A DNA stretch of 64,000 nt, taken from assembly GCF_000725625.1 (NCBI RefSeq), contig NZ_JOHS01000002.1:62001-126000 (forward strand), in the 5' to 3' direction. Under the pieces are notes generated by a model that worked only from the letters and a program-made list of their open reading frames with translations, was not told the DNA's origin and made no database searches. The DNA comes from Streptomyces sp. NRRL F-6676 (lineage in GTDB: Bacteria; Actinomycetota; Actinomycetes; Streptomycetales; Streptomycetaceae). A program made the translations under genes and the position numbers. Shown piece after piece: positions 53,122-64,000 of the stretch. Positions within the stretch are counted from its first letter, which is position 1, and each line of letters begins with the position of its first letter.

Positions 53122-54128
53122 GCCGCCTGCGCGGTGTCCTCCTTGCGCCGGGCGCGGCCTTCACCGGAGTTCCGCTTGGAATCGATACGTGAGCGTGACG
53201 GCCACCGCACGTCGTACGCCCAGCCGAGCTGTTCGAACCAGCGGATGATCCGCGCCGAGGAGTCCAGCTGCCCGCGCATCACACCGTGGCGTGCGGAGGT
53301 CGGGTCGGCGTGGTGCAGGTTGTGCCAGGACTCGCCGCACGACAGCACGGCCAGCCACCACACGTTCCCGGAGCGGTCACGGGACTTGAAGGGCCGCTTG
53401 CCCACCGCGTGACAGATGGAGTTGATCGACCAGGTCACGTGGTGCAGCAACGCCACCCGGACGAGTGAACCCCAGAAGAACGCGGTGACCGCGCCCCACC
53501 AGGACATCGTCACCAGACCGCCGATCAGCGCCGGCAGCGCCAGCGACAGCGCCGTCCACAGCACGAACTGGCGGGAGACCGCGCGCAGCGCCGGGTCCTT
53601 GATCAGATCCGGTGCGTACTTGTCCTGCGGGGTCTGCTCCTCGTCGAACATCCATGCGATGTGCGCCCAGACCAGGCCCTTCATGAGGGCCGGGACCGTC
53701 TCCCCGTACCGCCACGGCGAGTGGGGATCGCCCTCGGCGTCGGAGAACTTGTGGTGCCGGCGGTGGTCGGCCACCCACCGCACCAGCGGCCCTTCCACCG
53801 CCATCGAACCGGCGATCGCCAGCGCGATCTTCAGCGGGCGTTTCGCCTTGAACGAGCCGTGCGTGAAGTGCCGGTGGAAACCGATGGTGATGCCGTGGCA
53901 CCCGAGGTAGTAGAAGAAGACCAGCAGACCGATGTCGAGCCAGCTCACGCCCCAGCCCCAGGCCAGCGGCACGGCCGCCACCAGGGCCAGGAACGGAACG
54001 GTGATGAAGAGGAGCAGCGTGATCTGCTCGATCGAACGCTTCTGCTCGCCACCGAGCGTGGCGGACGGGAGGGGGGAGTCCGACGGCGCCTTGGCGGCGT
54101 CGCCGATCACGTCGGAACTTGTGGTCAT
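53118..54128 (-). CDS. Acyl-CoA (stearoyl-CoA 9-type) desaturase
   Basis: The 336-residue di-iron membrane desaturase has three His boxes: HRHFTH, HRRHHK (VADHRRHHKFSDAEGDPHSP) and HNLHH (CGESWHNLHHADP). About four membrane helices are present. It introduces a cis double bond into saturated acyl-CoA or phospholipid chains, adjusting fluidity. ATG 54128 has AGGGGACG upstream; the ORF could extend further but the earlier part is not family-like. The TetR gene is coupled to its 3' end. Confidence 0.93.
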   Translation of the reverse strand: MTTSSDVIGDAAKAPSDSPLPSATLGGEQKRSIEQITLLLFITVPFLALVAAVPLAWGWGVSWLDIGLLVFFYYLGCHGITIGFHRHFTHGSFKAKRPLKIALAIAGSMAVEGPLVRWVADHRRHHKFSDAEGDPHSPWRYGETVPALMKGLVWAHIAWMFDEEQTPQDKYAPDLIKDPALRAVSRQFVLWTALSLALPALIGGLVTMSWWGAVTAFFWGSLVRVALLHHVTWSINSICHAVGKRPFKSRDRSGNVWWLAVLSCGESWHNLHHADPTSARHGVMRGQLDSSARIIRWFEQLGWAYDVRWPSRSRIDSKRNSGEGRARRKEDTAQAA

Positions 54129-54413
54129 GAAGCGTCCCCTGGGGGGTCGAGGATCGTGGCATGTGCCGGGGGACGGGCCGCAGGTTTTCCTACGGTTCCG
54201 TAACCTACGGCAACGTAAGTATGGCAGCGCGTCACCCGGCGGCAAGAGCCCAACAGTCTGCGCGTCCGCATGGACACCTATCCTTGGATTCGGTCGGACA
54301 GCGTGGTCCGCTCTGATTCCTGCCCGGATGCCCGGCCGCCGAAGCGGGCCAGCCGCCCGGCCCGGCACCGGGTTCCCTCCAGACGAGCTTCAACACTGCA
54401 AGGAGCCGCACCT
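54129..54413. promoter_or_regulatory. Divergent region between desaturase and ppc
   Basis: The 285 bp hold no supported gene. ACCTACGGCAACGTAAGT near 54203-54220, between the divergent starts, contains an inverted TACGG/CCGTA-like pair. It may be the TetR operator, since TetR of the desaturase operon has no other site nearby. Confidence 0.4.
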
Positions 54414-57146
<2,733 letters not shown>

Positions 57147-57166
57147 CCAGGCCACAGTCACCCAGT

Positions 57167-57209
57167 ACGGCGGTGCCCCGGCGGTTACGTCATGCCGGGG
57201 CACCGCCGT
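57167..57209. terminator. Bidirectional-type hairpin after ppc
   Basis: ACGGCGGTGCCCCGGC (57167-57182) pairs perfectly with 57194-57209 over 16 bp. It lies between the convergent ppc and membrane-protein genes and can serve both. Confidence 0.87.
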
Positions 57210-57227
57210 GTTCCGTGACCGCCGCGG

Positions 57228-57719
57228 CTACTGAAGCGCGACGAACGCCGCCGTCACCAGCACGAGCCCCGTCCCGCCCATCGCCCACGCCGTACGCCGC
57301 ATGCGCAACCCGCCCGCCACCACGACCCCGGCCAGCATCAGCGCACCCGCCAGCGGCAGCCACGCGTACAGCATCCCGGCCGGACCCGTACGCACCACCT
57401 CGTTCGTGCCCGGCTTCACCACCACGCCCAGCACCTCCCCGGTGCGCACCCCCACCGACGTGTCCAGCCGCACCTCCGCACGCGCCACCGACCCCGCCGA
57501 CACCGGCCGGTACGGCCCCGTGCACGCGTCCCGCGCACAGTCCGCCACCTCGACCGTCCCCCGCTCACGCCCCTTGGTGAGCACCACGTACTGCGCCGTC
57601 CCCCACGACCCCCACACCCCGCCCACCAGAATCAGCGCGGACACCACGGCCATCGACGCACGCTGCCCGAACCGCAGCGCCACGGAGCCCCGGGACGATG
57701 CGACGGCGGCAGAAGGCAT
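57228..57719 (-). CDS. Small membrane protein with two helices, unknown
   Basis: The 163-residue protein has an N-terminal membrane helix (VVSALILVGGVWGSWG), an extracytoplasmic beta-like domain with ADCARDACTG (two Cys) and VKPGTNEVVRTG, and two C-terminal membrane helices. The layout resembles DUF3592-like proteins. ATG 57719 has AAGGA upstream. It lies 118 bp downstream of pth with the same orientation. No function assigned. Confidence 0.8.
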   Translation of the reverse strand: MPSAAVASSRGSVALRFGQRASMAVVSALILVGGVWGSWGTAQYVVLTKGRERGTVEVADCARDACTGPYRPVSAGSVARAEVRLDTSVGVRTGEVLGVVVKPGTNEVVRTGPAGMLYAWLPLAGALMLAGVVVAGGLRMRRTAWAMGGTGLVLVTAAFVALQ

Positions 57720-57837
57720 GGCCGAGATCCTTGGCCATGCCCGCACACCCGGTCAACTCGCGAAGGAGACAAGTCACAAGTTGTACGCGTTCACGACACC
57801 AGTGGCGCCGGTCACCCCGCGAAGGCCACCGGCCGCC

Positions 57838-58443
57838 TCACGAGTTGTACGTGTTCTGCGCCCGCTCCAGACCCTCCGTCACCAACGCCTCCACCGCGTC
57901 CGCCGCCCGGTCCACGAACCAGTCCAGCTCCTTGCGCTCCGACGACGAGAAGTCCTTCAGCACGAAATCCGCCACCTGCATCCGCCCCGGCGGCCGCCCG
58001 ATCCCGCACCGCACCCGGTGGTACTGCGCCCCCATCGCCTTCGTCATCGACTTCAGCCCGTTGTGCCCGTTGTCCCCGCCGCCCAGCTTCAGCCGCAGCA
58101 CCCCGTAGTCGATGTCCAGCTCGTCATGGACCGCCACCACATGCGACAACGGCACCTTGTAGAACTCCCGCAGCGCGTTCACCGGGCCGCCCGACAGGTT
58201 CATGTACGACATCGGCTTCGCCAGCACCACCCGCCGGCTGCCCGGACCCGGCGGACCCATCCGCCCCTCCACCACCTGCGCCTGCGCCCGGCCGGCCCGC
58301 TTGAACCGGCCCCCCATCCGCCCGGCCAGCAGCTCCGCCACCATGAACCCCACGTTGTGCCGGTTCATGGCGTACTCCGGCCCCGGATTGCCCAGGCCCG
58401 CGATCAGCCACGGTGCGGCGGCCTCGTCGGTCGTCACGTCCAT
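57838..58443 (-). CDS. pth: Peptidyl-tRNA hydrolase
   Basis: The 201-residue Pth recycles peptidyl-tRNA dropped from ribosomes. It shows [20 protein letters not shown] (catalytic His in RHNVG), [37 protein letters not shown] (catalytic Asp) and [10 protein letters not shown]. It precedes no gene tightly on its strand and follows rplY; this rplY-pth order is conserved. Confidence 0.96.
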   Translation of the reverse strand: MDVTTDEAAAPWLIAGLGNPGPEYAMNRHNVGFMVAELLAGRMGGRFKRAGRAQAQVVEGRMGPPGPGSRRVVLAKPMSYMNLSGGPVNALREFYKVPLSHVVAVHDELDIDYGVLRLKLGGGDNGHNGLKSMTKAMGAQYHRVRCGIGRPPGRMQVADFVLKDFSSSERKELDWFVDRAADAVEALVTEGLERAQNTYNS

Positions 58444-58565
58444 CTCTCCTTGCGCTGCGGATGCGGATATGAGGTGCGGGTGCGGACACGCGACGGCCGC
58501 TGCCCCACGAGGGAACAGCGGCCGGCGCGCACGATGACGTCAGAACGTCGGGCTGAAGCCGTGGC

Positions 58566-59156
58566 TCACGCCTCGGCGGCCTCGTCGCCCTCGCCCTCGC
58601 CCTCCGCGGACTCCTCGGCCTGCGCGGCCAGGACCTGGAGGACGACGGTGTCCTCCTCGACGGCCAGCGTGGTGCCCGACGGCAGGGGGATGTCCTTGGC
58701 GAGGATGGAGGCACCGGCCTCCAGGCCCTCGATGGACACGGTGACCGACTCGGGGATGTGCGTGGCCTCGGCCTCGACCGGCAGCGCGTTCAGCACGTGC
58801 TCCAGCAGGTTGCCGCCCGGGGCCAGCTCACCCTCGGTGTGCACGAAGATCTCGACGTTGACCTTCTCGCCGCGCTGCACGAGCTGAAGGTCGACGTGCT
58901 CCAGGAAACCCTTGATCGGGTCGCGCTGCACGGACTTCGGGATGGCCAGCTCCTGGGCGCCCTCGATGTCCAGCGCGATCAGGACGTTCGGCGTACGCAG
59001 CGCCAGCAGCAGCTCGTGGCCCGGGAGGGTCAGGTGGATCGGGTCGGAACCGTGCCCGTACAGGACGCCGGGGACCTTGTCCTCGCGGCGGATGCGGCGG
59101 GCGGCACCCTTGCCGAACTCGGTGCGCTTGGCGGCGGCGAGCTTCACCTCGGACAT
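58566..59156 (-). CDS. rplY: 50S ribosomal protein L25/general stress protein Ctc
   Basis: The 196-residue long form of L25 (Ctc) has an N-terminal 5S rRNA-binding domain (EVKLAAAKRTEFGKGAARR) and a TL5-like C-terminal domain (ALPVEAEATHIPESVTVSIE). It ends with an acidic tail of Glu/Ala/Gly. It binds 5S rRNA in the central protuberance. ATG 59156 has GGAGTGA upstream; the preceding in-frame start is not needed. Confidence 0.95.
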   Translation of the reverse strand: MSEVKLAAAKRTEFGKGAARRIRREDKVPGVLYGHGSDPIHLTLPGHELLLALRTPNVLIALDIEGAQELAIPKSVQRDPIKGFLEHVDLQLVQRGEKVNVEIFVHTEGELAPGGNLLEHVLNALPVEAEATHIPESVTVSIEGLEAGASILAKDIPLPSGTTLAVEEDTVVLQVLAAQAEESAEGEGEGDEAAEA

Positions 59157-59280
59157 GATGATCACTCCTCGTAGTAGAAGACGGTGACGGAAAACAGTCG
59201 GTCACCCGGCCACGAACGGCCTGCTACGAAGAGCGCGTCGATAACGGACAGTCGTACGCATGTGCGGTACACACGCGGAC

Positions 59281-59328
59281 GGCCTCCCTCGCCGAGCAAC
59301 TCGGGCAGTCTACTCGGCGGGGGAGGCC
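59281..59328 (-). terminator. Hairpin after prs
   Basis: GGCCTCCCTCGCCGAG (59281-59296) pairs with 59313-59328 with one G-U pair. It lies downstream of prs and upstream of rplY, so part of the prs transcript may stop here. Confidence 0.75.
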
Positions 59329-59377
59329 GCACCCAAAACGATCACGCACTACCGCGTCCGCGGCAGCCGCAGAAACC

Positions 59378-60352
59378 TCACTGCTCGTCGAACAGGCTCG
59401 TCACCGAACCGTCCTCGAACACCTCGCGCACCGCACGCGCGATCGTCGGCGCGATCGACAACACCGTGATCTTGTCCAGCTCCAGCTCGTTCGGCGTCGG
59501 CAGCGTGTCCGTGAACACGAACTCGCTCACCTTCGAATTCTTCAGCCGGTCCGCCGCCGGACCCGACAGCACACCGTGCGTCGCCGTCACGATCACGTCC
59601 TCCGCACCGTGCGCGAACAGCGCGTCCGCCGCGGCACAGATCGTCCCACCGGTGTCGATCATGTCGTCCACCAGGACGCAGATACGGCCCTTCACATCAC
59701 CGACGACCTCGTGGACCGTGACCTGGTTCGCCACGTCCTTGTCACGCCGCTTGTGCACGATCGCCAGCGGCGCGCCCAGCCGGTCGCACCACCGGTCCGC
59801 CACCCGCACCCGGCCGGCGTCCGGCGAGACCACCGTCAGCTTCGCCCGGTCCACCTTGCGGCCCACGTAGTCCGCCAGCAGCGGCAGCGCGAACAGGTGG
59901 TCGACCGGACCGTCGAAGAAGCCCTGGATCTGGTCCGTGTGCAGATCCACGGTCAGGATCCGGTCCGCACCCGCCGTCTTCATCAGATCCGCGATCAGAC
60001 GCGCCGAGATCGGTTCACGCCCACGGTGCTTCTTGTCCTGCCGCGCGTAACCGTAGAACGGCACGATGACGGTGATGGAACGCGCCGACGCACGCTTCAA
60101 CGCGTCGATCATGATCAACTGCTCCATGATCCACTTGTTGATCGGCGCCGTGTGGCTCTGGATCAGGAAACAGTCCGCACCACGTGCCGACTCCTGATAG
60201 CGGACATAGATCTCGCCGTTGGCGAAGTCGAAGGCCTTCGTCGGGACTACCCCGACACCCAGCTGCTCGGCGACCTCCTTGGCAAGCTCGGGGTGGGCGC
60301 GGCCGGAGAAGAACATCAACTTCTTCTCGCCGGTCGTCTTGATCCCGGTCAC
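59378..60352 (-). CDS. prs: Ribose-phosphate pyrophosphokinase
   Basis: The 324-residue PRPP synthase supplies PRPP for nucleotide, His and Trp synthesis. It has the ATP-binding and flexible-loop motif RQDKKHRGREPISARL, the ribose-5-P and Mg site VDLHTDQIQGFFDGP, the signature DDMIDTGGTICAAADAL and the N-terminal KKLMFFSGRAHPELA. The GTG 60352 has GAGGAGA upstream. It is followed by rplY and preceded by glmU, the usual actinobacterial cluster. Confidence 0.97.
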   Translation of the reverse strand: MTGIKTTGEKKLMFFSGRAHPELAKEVAEQLGVGVVPTKAFDFANGEIYVRYQESARGADCFLIQSHTAPINKWIMEQLIMIDALKRASARSITVIVPFYGYARQDKKHRGREPISARLIADLMKTAGADRILTVDLHTDQIQGFFDGPVDHLFALPLLADYVGRKVDRAKLTVVSPDAGRVRVADRWCDRLGAPLAIVHKRRDKDVANQVTVHEVVGDVKGRICVLVDDMIDTGGTICAAADALFAHGAEDVIVTATHGVLSGPAADRLKNSKVSEFVFTDTLPTPNELELDKITVLSIAPTIARAVREVFEDGSVTSLFDEQ

Positions 60353-60463
60353 AGCACAGTCTCCTCAGAGGTGTCACAGCTGGGCACAGCGAATCGCCAC
60401 AGCTGGGTGGGGTGCGGATGTGCACTTATCACGGTACGCCGACTCAGACGTACCCGTTTCCGG

Positions 60464-61951
60464 TCAGCCTTCGCCACCCGGTCCCCGGGACGCCGACTCC
60501 GCCGCCTTCGCGGCCGCGCTCCCGGGACGCTTGCGGGCCACCCAGCCCTCGATATTCCGCTGCTGGCCCCGGGCCACCGCCAGCGAACCGGGCGGCACAT
60601 CCTTCGTGATCACCGAACCCGCGGCGGTGTACGCACCGTCCCCGATCGTGACCGGTGCCACAAACATGTTGTCCGAACCCGTCTTGCAGTGCGAGCCGAC
60701 CGTCGTGTGGTGCTTGTGCTCGCCGTCGTAGTTCACGAACACACTCGCCGCACCGATGTTCGAGTACTCGCCGATCGTCGCATCCCCCACGTACGACAGA
60801 TGCGGCACCTTCGTACCCTCGCCGATCGAGGAGTTCTTCGTCTCCACGAACGTCCCCACCTTCGACTTCAGCCCCAGCCGCGACCCCGGACGCAAGTACG
60901 CGAACGGACCCACCGACGCACCCGGACCCACCTCGGCCTCCACCGCCACCGTGTTGTCCACCCGCGCGCCCGCGCCGACCCGCGTGTCCGTCAGCCGCGT
61001 GTTCGGACCGACCTCCGCGCCCTCGCCCACGTGCGTGGCACCCAGCAGCTGCGTGCCCGGCTGCACCACCGCGTCCTGCTCGAACGTCACCGTCACGTCC
61101 ACCCACGTCGTCGCCGGGTCCACGACCGTCACGCCCGCCAGCATCGCCCGCGTCAGCAGCCGGTCGTTCAGGATGCGGCGCGCCTCGGCGAGCTGCACCC
61201 GGTTGTTGATCCCCGCGATCTCCCGGTGGTCACCGGCCACACAGGCACCCACCCGGTGCCCCGCCGTACGCAGGATGCCGAGCACGTCCGTCAGGTACTC
61301 CTCACCCTGGCTGTTGTCCGTCCGCACCTGCTTCAGCGCGTGCGCCAGCAGCTGCCCGTCGAACGCGAACACCCCGGAGTTGATCTCCCGGATCGCCCGC
61401 TGGGTGTCGGAGGCGTCCTTGTGCTCCACGATCGCCGTGACGGCACCCGAGGCGCCGTCCCGCACGATCCGGCCGTACCCGGTGGCGTCCGGCACCTGCG
61501 CGGTCAGCACCGTCACCGCGTTGCCGTCGGCGGCGTGCGTGCCGGCCAGGTCGCGCAGCGTCTCGCCGGTCAGCAGCGGGGTGTCGCCGCAGACGACCAC
61601 CACCGTGCCGTCGACCGTGCCGCCGAGCTCCTCCAGGGCCATGCGGACGGCGTGCCCGGTGCCGTTCTGCTCCGCCTGCACGGCGGTGCGTACGCCGGCG
61701 TCGACGCCGGTGAGGTGGGCGGTGACCTGCTCGCGGGCGTGCCCGACGACCACGACGAGGTTCTCCGGCTCCAACTCCCGCGCGGCGGCGAGCACGTGAC
61801 CCACGAGGGAGCGGCCACAGATGTCGTGCAGGACCTTGGGTGTGGCCGACTTCATGCGGGTGCCCTCACCCGCCGCGAGAACGACGACGGCTGCGAGTGG
61901 GGTCTCCCCTGCTCGAGCGGAGCCGAGAGCTTGGGGACGGTTGGCGCTCAC
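60464..61951 (-). CDS. glmU: Bifunctional UDP-N-acetylglucosamine pyrophosphorylase / glucosamine-1-phosphate acetyltransferase
   Basis: The 495-residue GlmU makes UDP-GlcNAc, the precursor of peptidoglycan. The N-terminal pyrophosphorylase domain has VVVLAAGEGTRMKSATPKVL and GDTPLL. The C-terminal left-handed beta-helix has hexapeptide repeats and the acetyltransferase catalytic His region FVNYDGEHKHHT. The C-terminal 30 residues are Arg/Ala/Ser-rich. GTG 61951 has no strong Shine-Dalgarno. Confidence 0.96.
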   Translation of the reverse strand: MSANRPQALGSARAGETPLAAVVVLAAGEGTRMKSATPKVLHDICGRSLVGHVLAAARELEPENLVVVVGHAREQVTAHLTGVDAGVRTAVQAEQNGTGHAVRMALEELGGTVDGTVVVVCGDTPLLTGETLRDLAGTHAADGNAVTVLTAQVPDATGYGRIVRDGASGAVTAIVEHKDASDTQRAIREINSGVFAFDGQLLAHALKQVRTDNSQGEEYLTDVLGILRTAGHRVGACVAGDHREIAGINNRVQLAEARRILNDRLLTRAMLAGVTVVDPATTWVDVTVTFEQDAVVQPGTQLLGATHVGEGAEVGPNTRLTDTRVGAGARVDNTVAVEAEVGPGASVGPFAYLRPGSRLGLKSKVGTFVETKNSSIGEGTKVPHLSYVGDATIGEYSNIGAASVFVNYDGEHKHHTTVGSHCKTGSDNMFVAPVTIGDGAYTAAGSVITKDVPPGSLAVARGQQRNIEGWVARKRPGSAAAKAAESASRGPGGEG

Positions 61952-62024
61952 GGAATGCCCTTCGGCTTATGGGGTGAGATGGACATCCGCAGGATACCGG
62001 GGGGATATGGGGCGAGCATGAGAG

Positions 62025-62052
62025 CGGGCCCCGGCTTGACAGCCGGGGCCCG
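62025..62052 (-). terminator. Hairpin downstream of tRNA-Gln
   Basis: CGGGCCCCGGCT (62025-62036) pairs with 62041-62052 around a four-base loop, 21 bp past the encoded CCA end of the tRNA gene. Confidence 0.8.
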
Positions 62053-62072
62053 AACCTGGGTCCTGCTCGCTG

Positions 62073-62148
62073 TGGCTCCCCCGCAAGGATTCGAACCTTG
62101 TCCTACTAGATCCAAAATCTAGTGTGCTGCCAGTTACACCACGGGGGA
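62073..62148 (-). tRNA. tRNA-Gln (TTG anticodon), CCA encoded
   Basis: The minus strand folds into a full cloverleaf: acceptor TCCCCCG (5' end at 62148) with CGGGGGA, anticodon stem CTAGA/TCTAG around loop TTTTGGA (anticodon TTG), and T-arm GTTCGAATCC. Discriminator G and the encoded CCA (62073-62075) end the gene. It is a single-copy-type isoacceptor for CAA/CAG reading in a GC-rich host. Confidence 0.97.
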
Positions 62149-62326
62149 CAGCGCTTCAGACTTTACCCGAGACGTTCCTGGGCTTGGGTCGCGATGCCCT
62201 GCCACCAGCCCTCGATGCGGTTGTGCGGGTGGGCGCTTCCGGCAACCTTTCGGTGACCGTGCGTGGGCGGTGGTGATCGGGGAAACTCTTCGGAAAAGGG
62301 CGGGCGGGCGCCCGTAGGGTGGGGGT

Positions 62327-63712
62327 ATGACCACGACGGGGGAAGAGCGTGCCGGGCCGTCGCCGGGGGGCGGGCCCTGGTGGTGGGACCGGTGGCGTGC
62401 GGCGGTGCTGGACGTCGGGCTCGCGGCGGTGTCCGCGGTGGAGTGCACGGCGGAGGGGTGGCCGTTCGCGCAGGACGCGGGGCTGCCCGTGTCGGTGGGG
62501 ATGGTGTTCGGTTTCCTCGCCGGGGTCTCGCTCGTGCTGCGGCGGAAGTGGCCGATCGCCGTCGTACTGGTGGCGATCGCGATCACGCCGGCGCAGATGG
62601 GGTTCCTGCTGGGCCTGGTGGGCCTCTACACGCTGGCCGCCGCCGAGCTGCCGCGGCGGATCATCGGGGCGCTGGCGGGGATGTCGTTCGTCGCGACGCT
62701 GATCGTGACGTATGTGCGGGCGCATCAGGGTGTGATGCACGGGGATCTGGCGATCAGTGACTGGTTCGTGCCGTTCCTGTCGCTGACGACCGCGCTCGGG
62801 ATGACGACGCCGCCGGTGCTGCTGGGGCTGTATGTCGGGGCGCGGCGGCGGCTGATGGAGAGTCTGCGGGAGCGGGCGGATTCGCTGGAGCGGGAGTTGG
62901 TGCTGCTGGCGGAGCGCGCCGAGGAGCGTGCGGAGTGGGCGCGCAACGAGGAGCGGACGCGGATCGCGCGGGAGATGCACGACGTGGTGGCGCACCGGGT
63001 GAGTCTGATGGTGGTGCACGCGGCGGCGTTGCAGGCGGTGGCGCGGAAGGATCCGGAGAAGGCGGTGCGGAACGCGGCGCTGGTGGGGGACATGGGCCGG
63101 CAGGCGTTGACCGAGTTGCGGGAGATGCTCGGGGTGCTGCGCAGCGGGGACGGTCTCACGGGGCGGGAGCGCGGGGTGCTGGGCGGTTCCGACGGTGTGG
63201 TGGAGCCGGTGCCGTTGGCGGCGGTGGGTCTGGCGGCGGCCGCGGCGGCTTCGCGGGTGGACGAGGGGTCGTCCGGCGGGGGTGAGGGGGCGCCGGAGGG
63301 GCCGACGCTGGCGGAGCTGGAGGAGTTGGTGGGGCAGTCGGCGGCGGCCGGGATGGTGGTCGATCTGTCGGTGGAGGGGGAGGCGCGGGGGTATGCGCCC
63401 GAGGTGGAGTCGACGGCGTACCGGGTGGTGCAGGAGGCGTTGACCAACGTCCACAAGCACGCGGCGGGCGCGAAGACGTATGTGCGGCTGGCGCACCGGG
63501 CGGCGGAGATCGCGATGCAGGTGGAGAACGAGCCGGCGCCGGAGCCGGAGCCGGGTGCGGTGGACGCGGCCCGGTTGCCGAGTGGGGGGAACGGGCTGGT
63601 GGGGATGAAGGAGCGGGTGAGCGCGCTGGGGGGCGTGTTCGTGTCCGGTCCGACGGATGCGGGGGGTTTCCGGGTGTCGGCGGTGATCCCGGCGGGGGCG
63701 GCGTCGGCGTAG
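62327..63712 (+). CDS. NarL-type sensor histidine kinase
   Basis: The 461-residue kinase has five or so N-terminal membrane helices (to about residue 165), a coiled coil and a HisKA_3 dimerisation helix with phospho-acceptor His in RIAREMHDVVAHRVSLMVV. The C-terminal ATPase domain has N-box VQEALTNVHKHA and G2 NGLVGMKERV. No large outer domain is seen. The partner response regulator is not adjacent in this window. ATG 62327 has GTAGGGTGGGGGT upstream. The extra Gly/Ser-rich loop (about 285-325) between domains is unusual. Confidence 0.93.
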   Translation: MTTTGEERAGPSPGGGPWWWDRWRAAVLDVGLAAVSAVECTAEGWPFAQDAGLPVSVGMVFGFLAGVSLVLRRKWPIAVVLVAIAITPAQMGFLLGLVGLYTLAAAELPRRIIGALAGMSFVATLIVTYVRAHQGVMHGDLAISDWFVPFLSLTTALGMTTPPVLLGLYVGARRRLMESLRERADSLERELVLLAERAEERAEWARNEERTRIAREMHDVVAHRVSLMVVHAAALQAVARKDPEKAVRNAALVGDMGRQALTELREMLGVLRSGDGLTGRERGVLGGSDGVVEPVPLAAVGLAAAAAASRVDEGSSGGGEGAPEGPTLAELEELVGQSAAAGMVVDLSVEGEARGYAPEVESTAYRVVQEALTNVHKHAAGAKTYVRLAHRAAEIAMQVENEPAPEPEPGAVDAARLPSGGNGLVGMKERVSALGGVFVSGPTDAGGFRVSAVIPAGAASA

Positions 63713-63776
63713 GGCGGGTCCGCCGTGTCCGTCCGGTGGCTGCGCGGGTCCGCCGGGTCCGGTCCGCCCGTCCCGT

Positions 63777-64000
63777 TCAGGCCGTCGTGAGGCGGACCGG
63801 TGTCATGCCGGTGAGCAGGGTGGTGAGGCCCTGGTCGATGTCGGCGCCGAGGTACCAGTCGCCGGTGTGGTCGAGGGCGTAGGTGCGGCCTTCGGCGTCG
63901 ATGGCGAGGAGGGCGCGGCTGTCGGTCTCCTCGCCGAGGGGGCAGAGCTGGGTGCCGAGGGCGCGGCCGAGGTCGCCGAGGGTGCGGGCGAGGTGGAGGC
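63777..64000 (-). CDS. SUKH-3-type immunity-like protein, C-terminal part
   Basis: The gene enters from the right edge; about 74 residues are seen. LHLARTLGDLGRALGTQLCP, DSRALLAIDAEGRTYALDH and TGDWYLGADIDQGLTTLL are typical for SUKH-3 family proteins of Streptomyces, immunity proteins against secreted nuclease toxins. The partner toxin would lie outside the window. Call rests on remembered family sequence. Confidence 0.72.
   Translation of the reverse strand, partial: LHLARTLGDLGRALGTQLCPLGEETDSRALLAIDAEGRTYALDHTGDWYLGADIDQGLTTLLTGMTPVRLTTA

Noticed and set aside
62073..62148. tRNA-Gln as an integration site with an island next to it
   Set aside because: Both flanks (glmU and a core-type kinase) look native, with no integrase or duplicated tRNA end visible.

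Overview
This is a Streptomyces chromosome window. The evidence is the very high GC with G/C-rich third codon positions, GTG/TTG starts, a conservon (histidine kinase, roadblock, DUF742, GTPase and P450 genes), XRE/DUF397 pairs, WXG100 genes and an encoded-CCA tRNA-Gln. The housekeeping order rpfB, rsmA, ispE ... galTEK ... ppc, pth, rplY, prs, glmU resembles the core-chromosome order I recall for Streptomyces coelicolor. The species itself cannot be fixed from the sequence alone.

Layout. (1) 1-8.7 kb, core: divergent protein mannosyltransferase (partial) and rsmI; a repeat-filled gap; rpfB, tatD and a zinc-ribbon protein on the minus strand; rsmA-ispE and an ABC-F ATPase on the plus strand. 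(2) 8.9-14 kb: two paralogous Pro/Gln-rich membrane-anchored beta-propeller proteins and a response-regulator-like protein that lacks its phospho-acceptor Asp. (3) 14.2-20.7 kb, minus strand: a complete conservon whose P450 lacks the ExxR motif, followed by a second P450 and a translationally coupled crotonase. (4) 21-26.4 kb, accessory: two tandem lipoproteins, a DUF397/XRE pair, an RsbW-like ATPase, then gene debris (frameshifted Uma2 pseudogene, IS5-type transposase tail, orphan lower-GC gene, DUF397 and Rpn-like remnants). (5) 26.5-32 kb: sodium:solute symporter with a small membrane partner, divergent from galT-galE-galK, which ends in a 19-bp terminator hairpin.

(6) 32.2-35.9 kb: a four-gene WXG100-type cassette with a GC drop inside the 724-aa second gene and in the membrane-anchored third gene. 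It is the best candidate for an undescribed secretion or toxin-immunity system. (7) 36-43.4 kb: ALF-repeat secreted protein, a fused glycosyltransferase, two VOC proteins, a trans-aconitate-type methyltransferase, two MarR regulators with visible palindromic operators, a LuxR-type response regulator and a GNAT enzyme. (8) 43.4-48.1 kb, minus strand: a GMC oxidoreductase / ferritin-like / dehydrogenase small subunit / xylose-isomerase-like operon, probably for sugar or glycoside oxidation. (9) 48.6-52.4 kb: secreted CBM35-PL9 pectate lyase with a LacI-type operator, then an ArsR-MFS pair with direct-repeat operators. (10) 52.4-64 kb, core: TetR-desaturase, ppc, a small membrane protein, the pth-rplY-prs-glmU cluster, tRNA-Gln, a NarL-type sensor kinase and the end of a SUKH-3-like gene.

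Most plus/minus overlaps with long open frames are GC-rich antisense shadows and were left out. GC statements are by eye. No searches were run, so family assignments rest on motifs and remembered family sequences.
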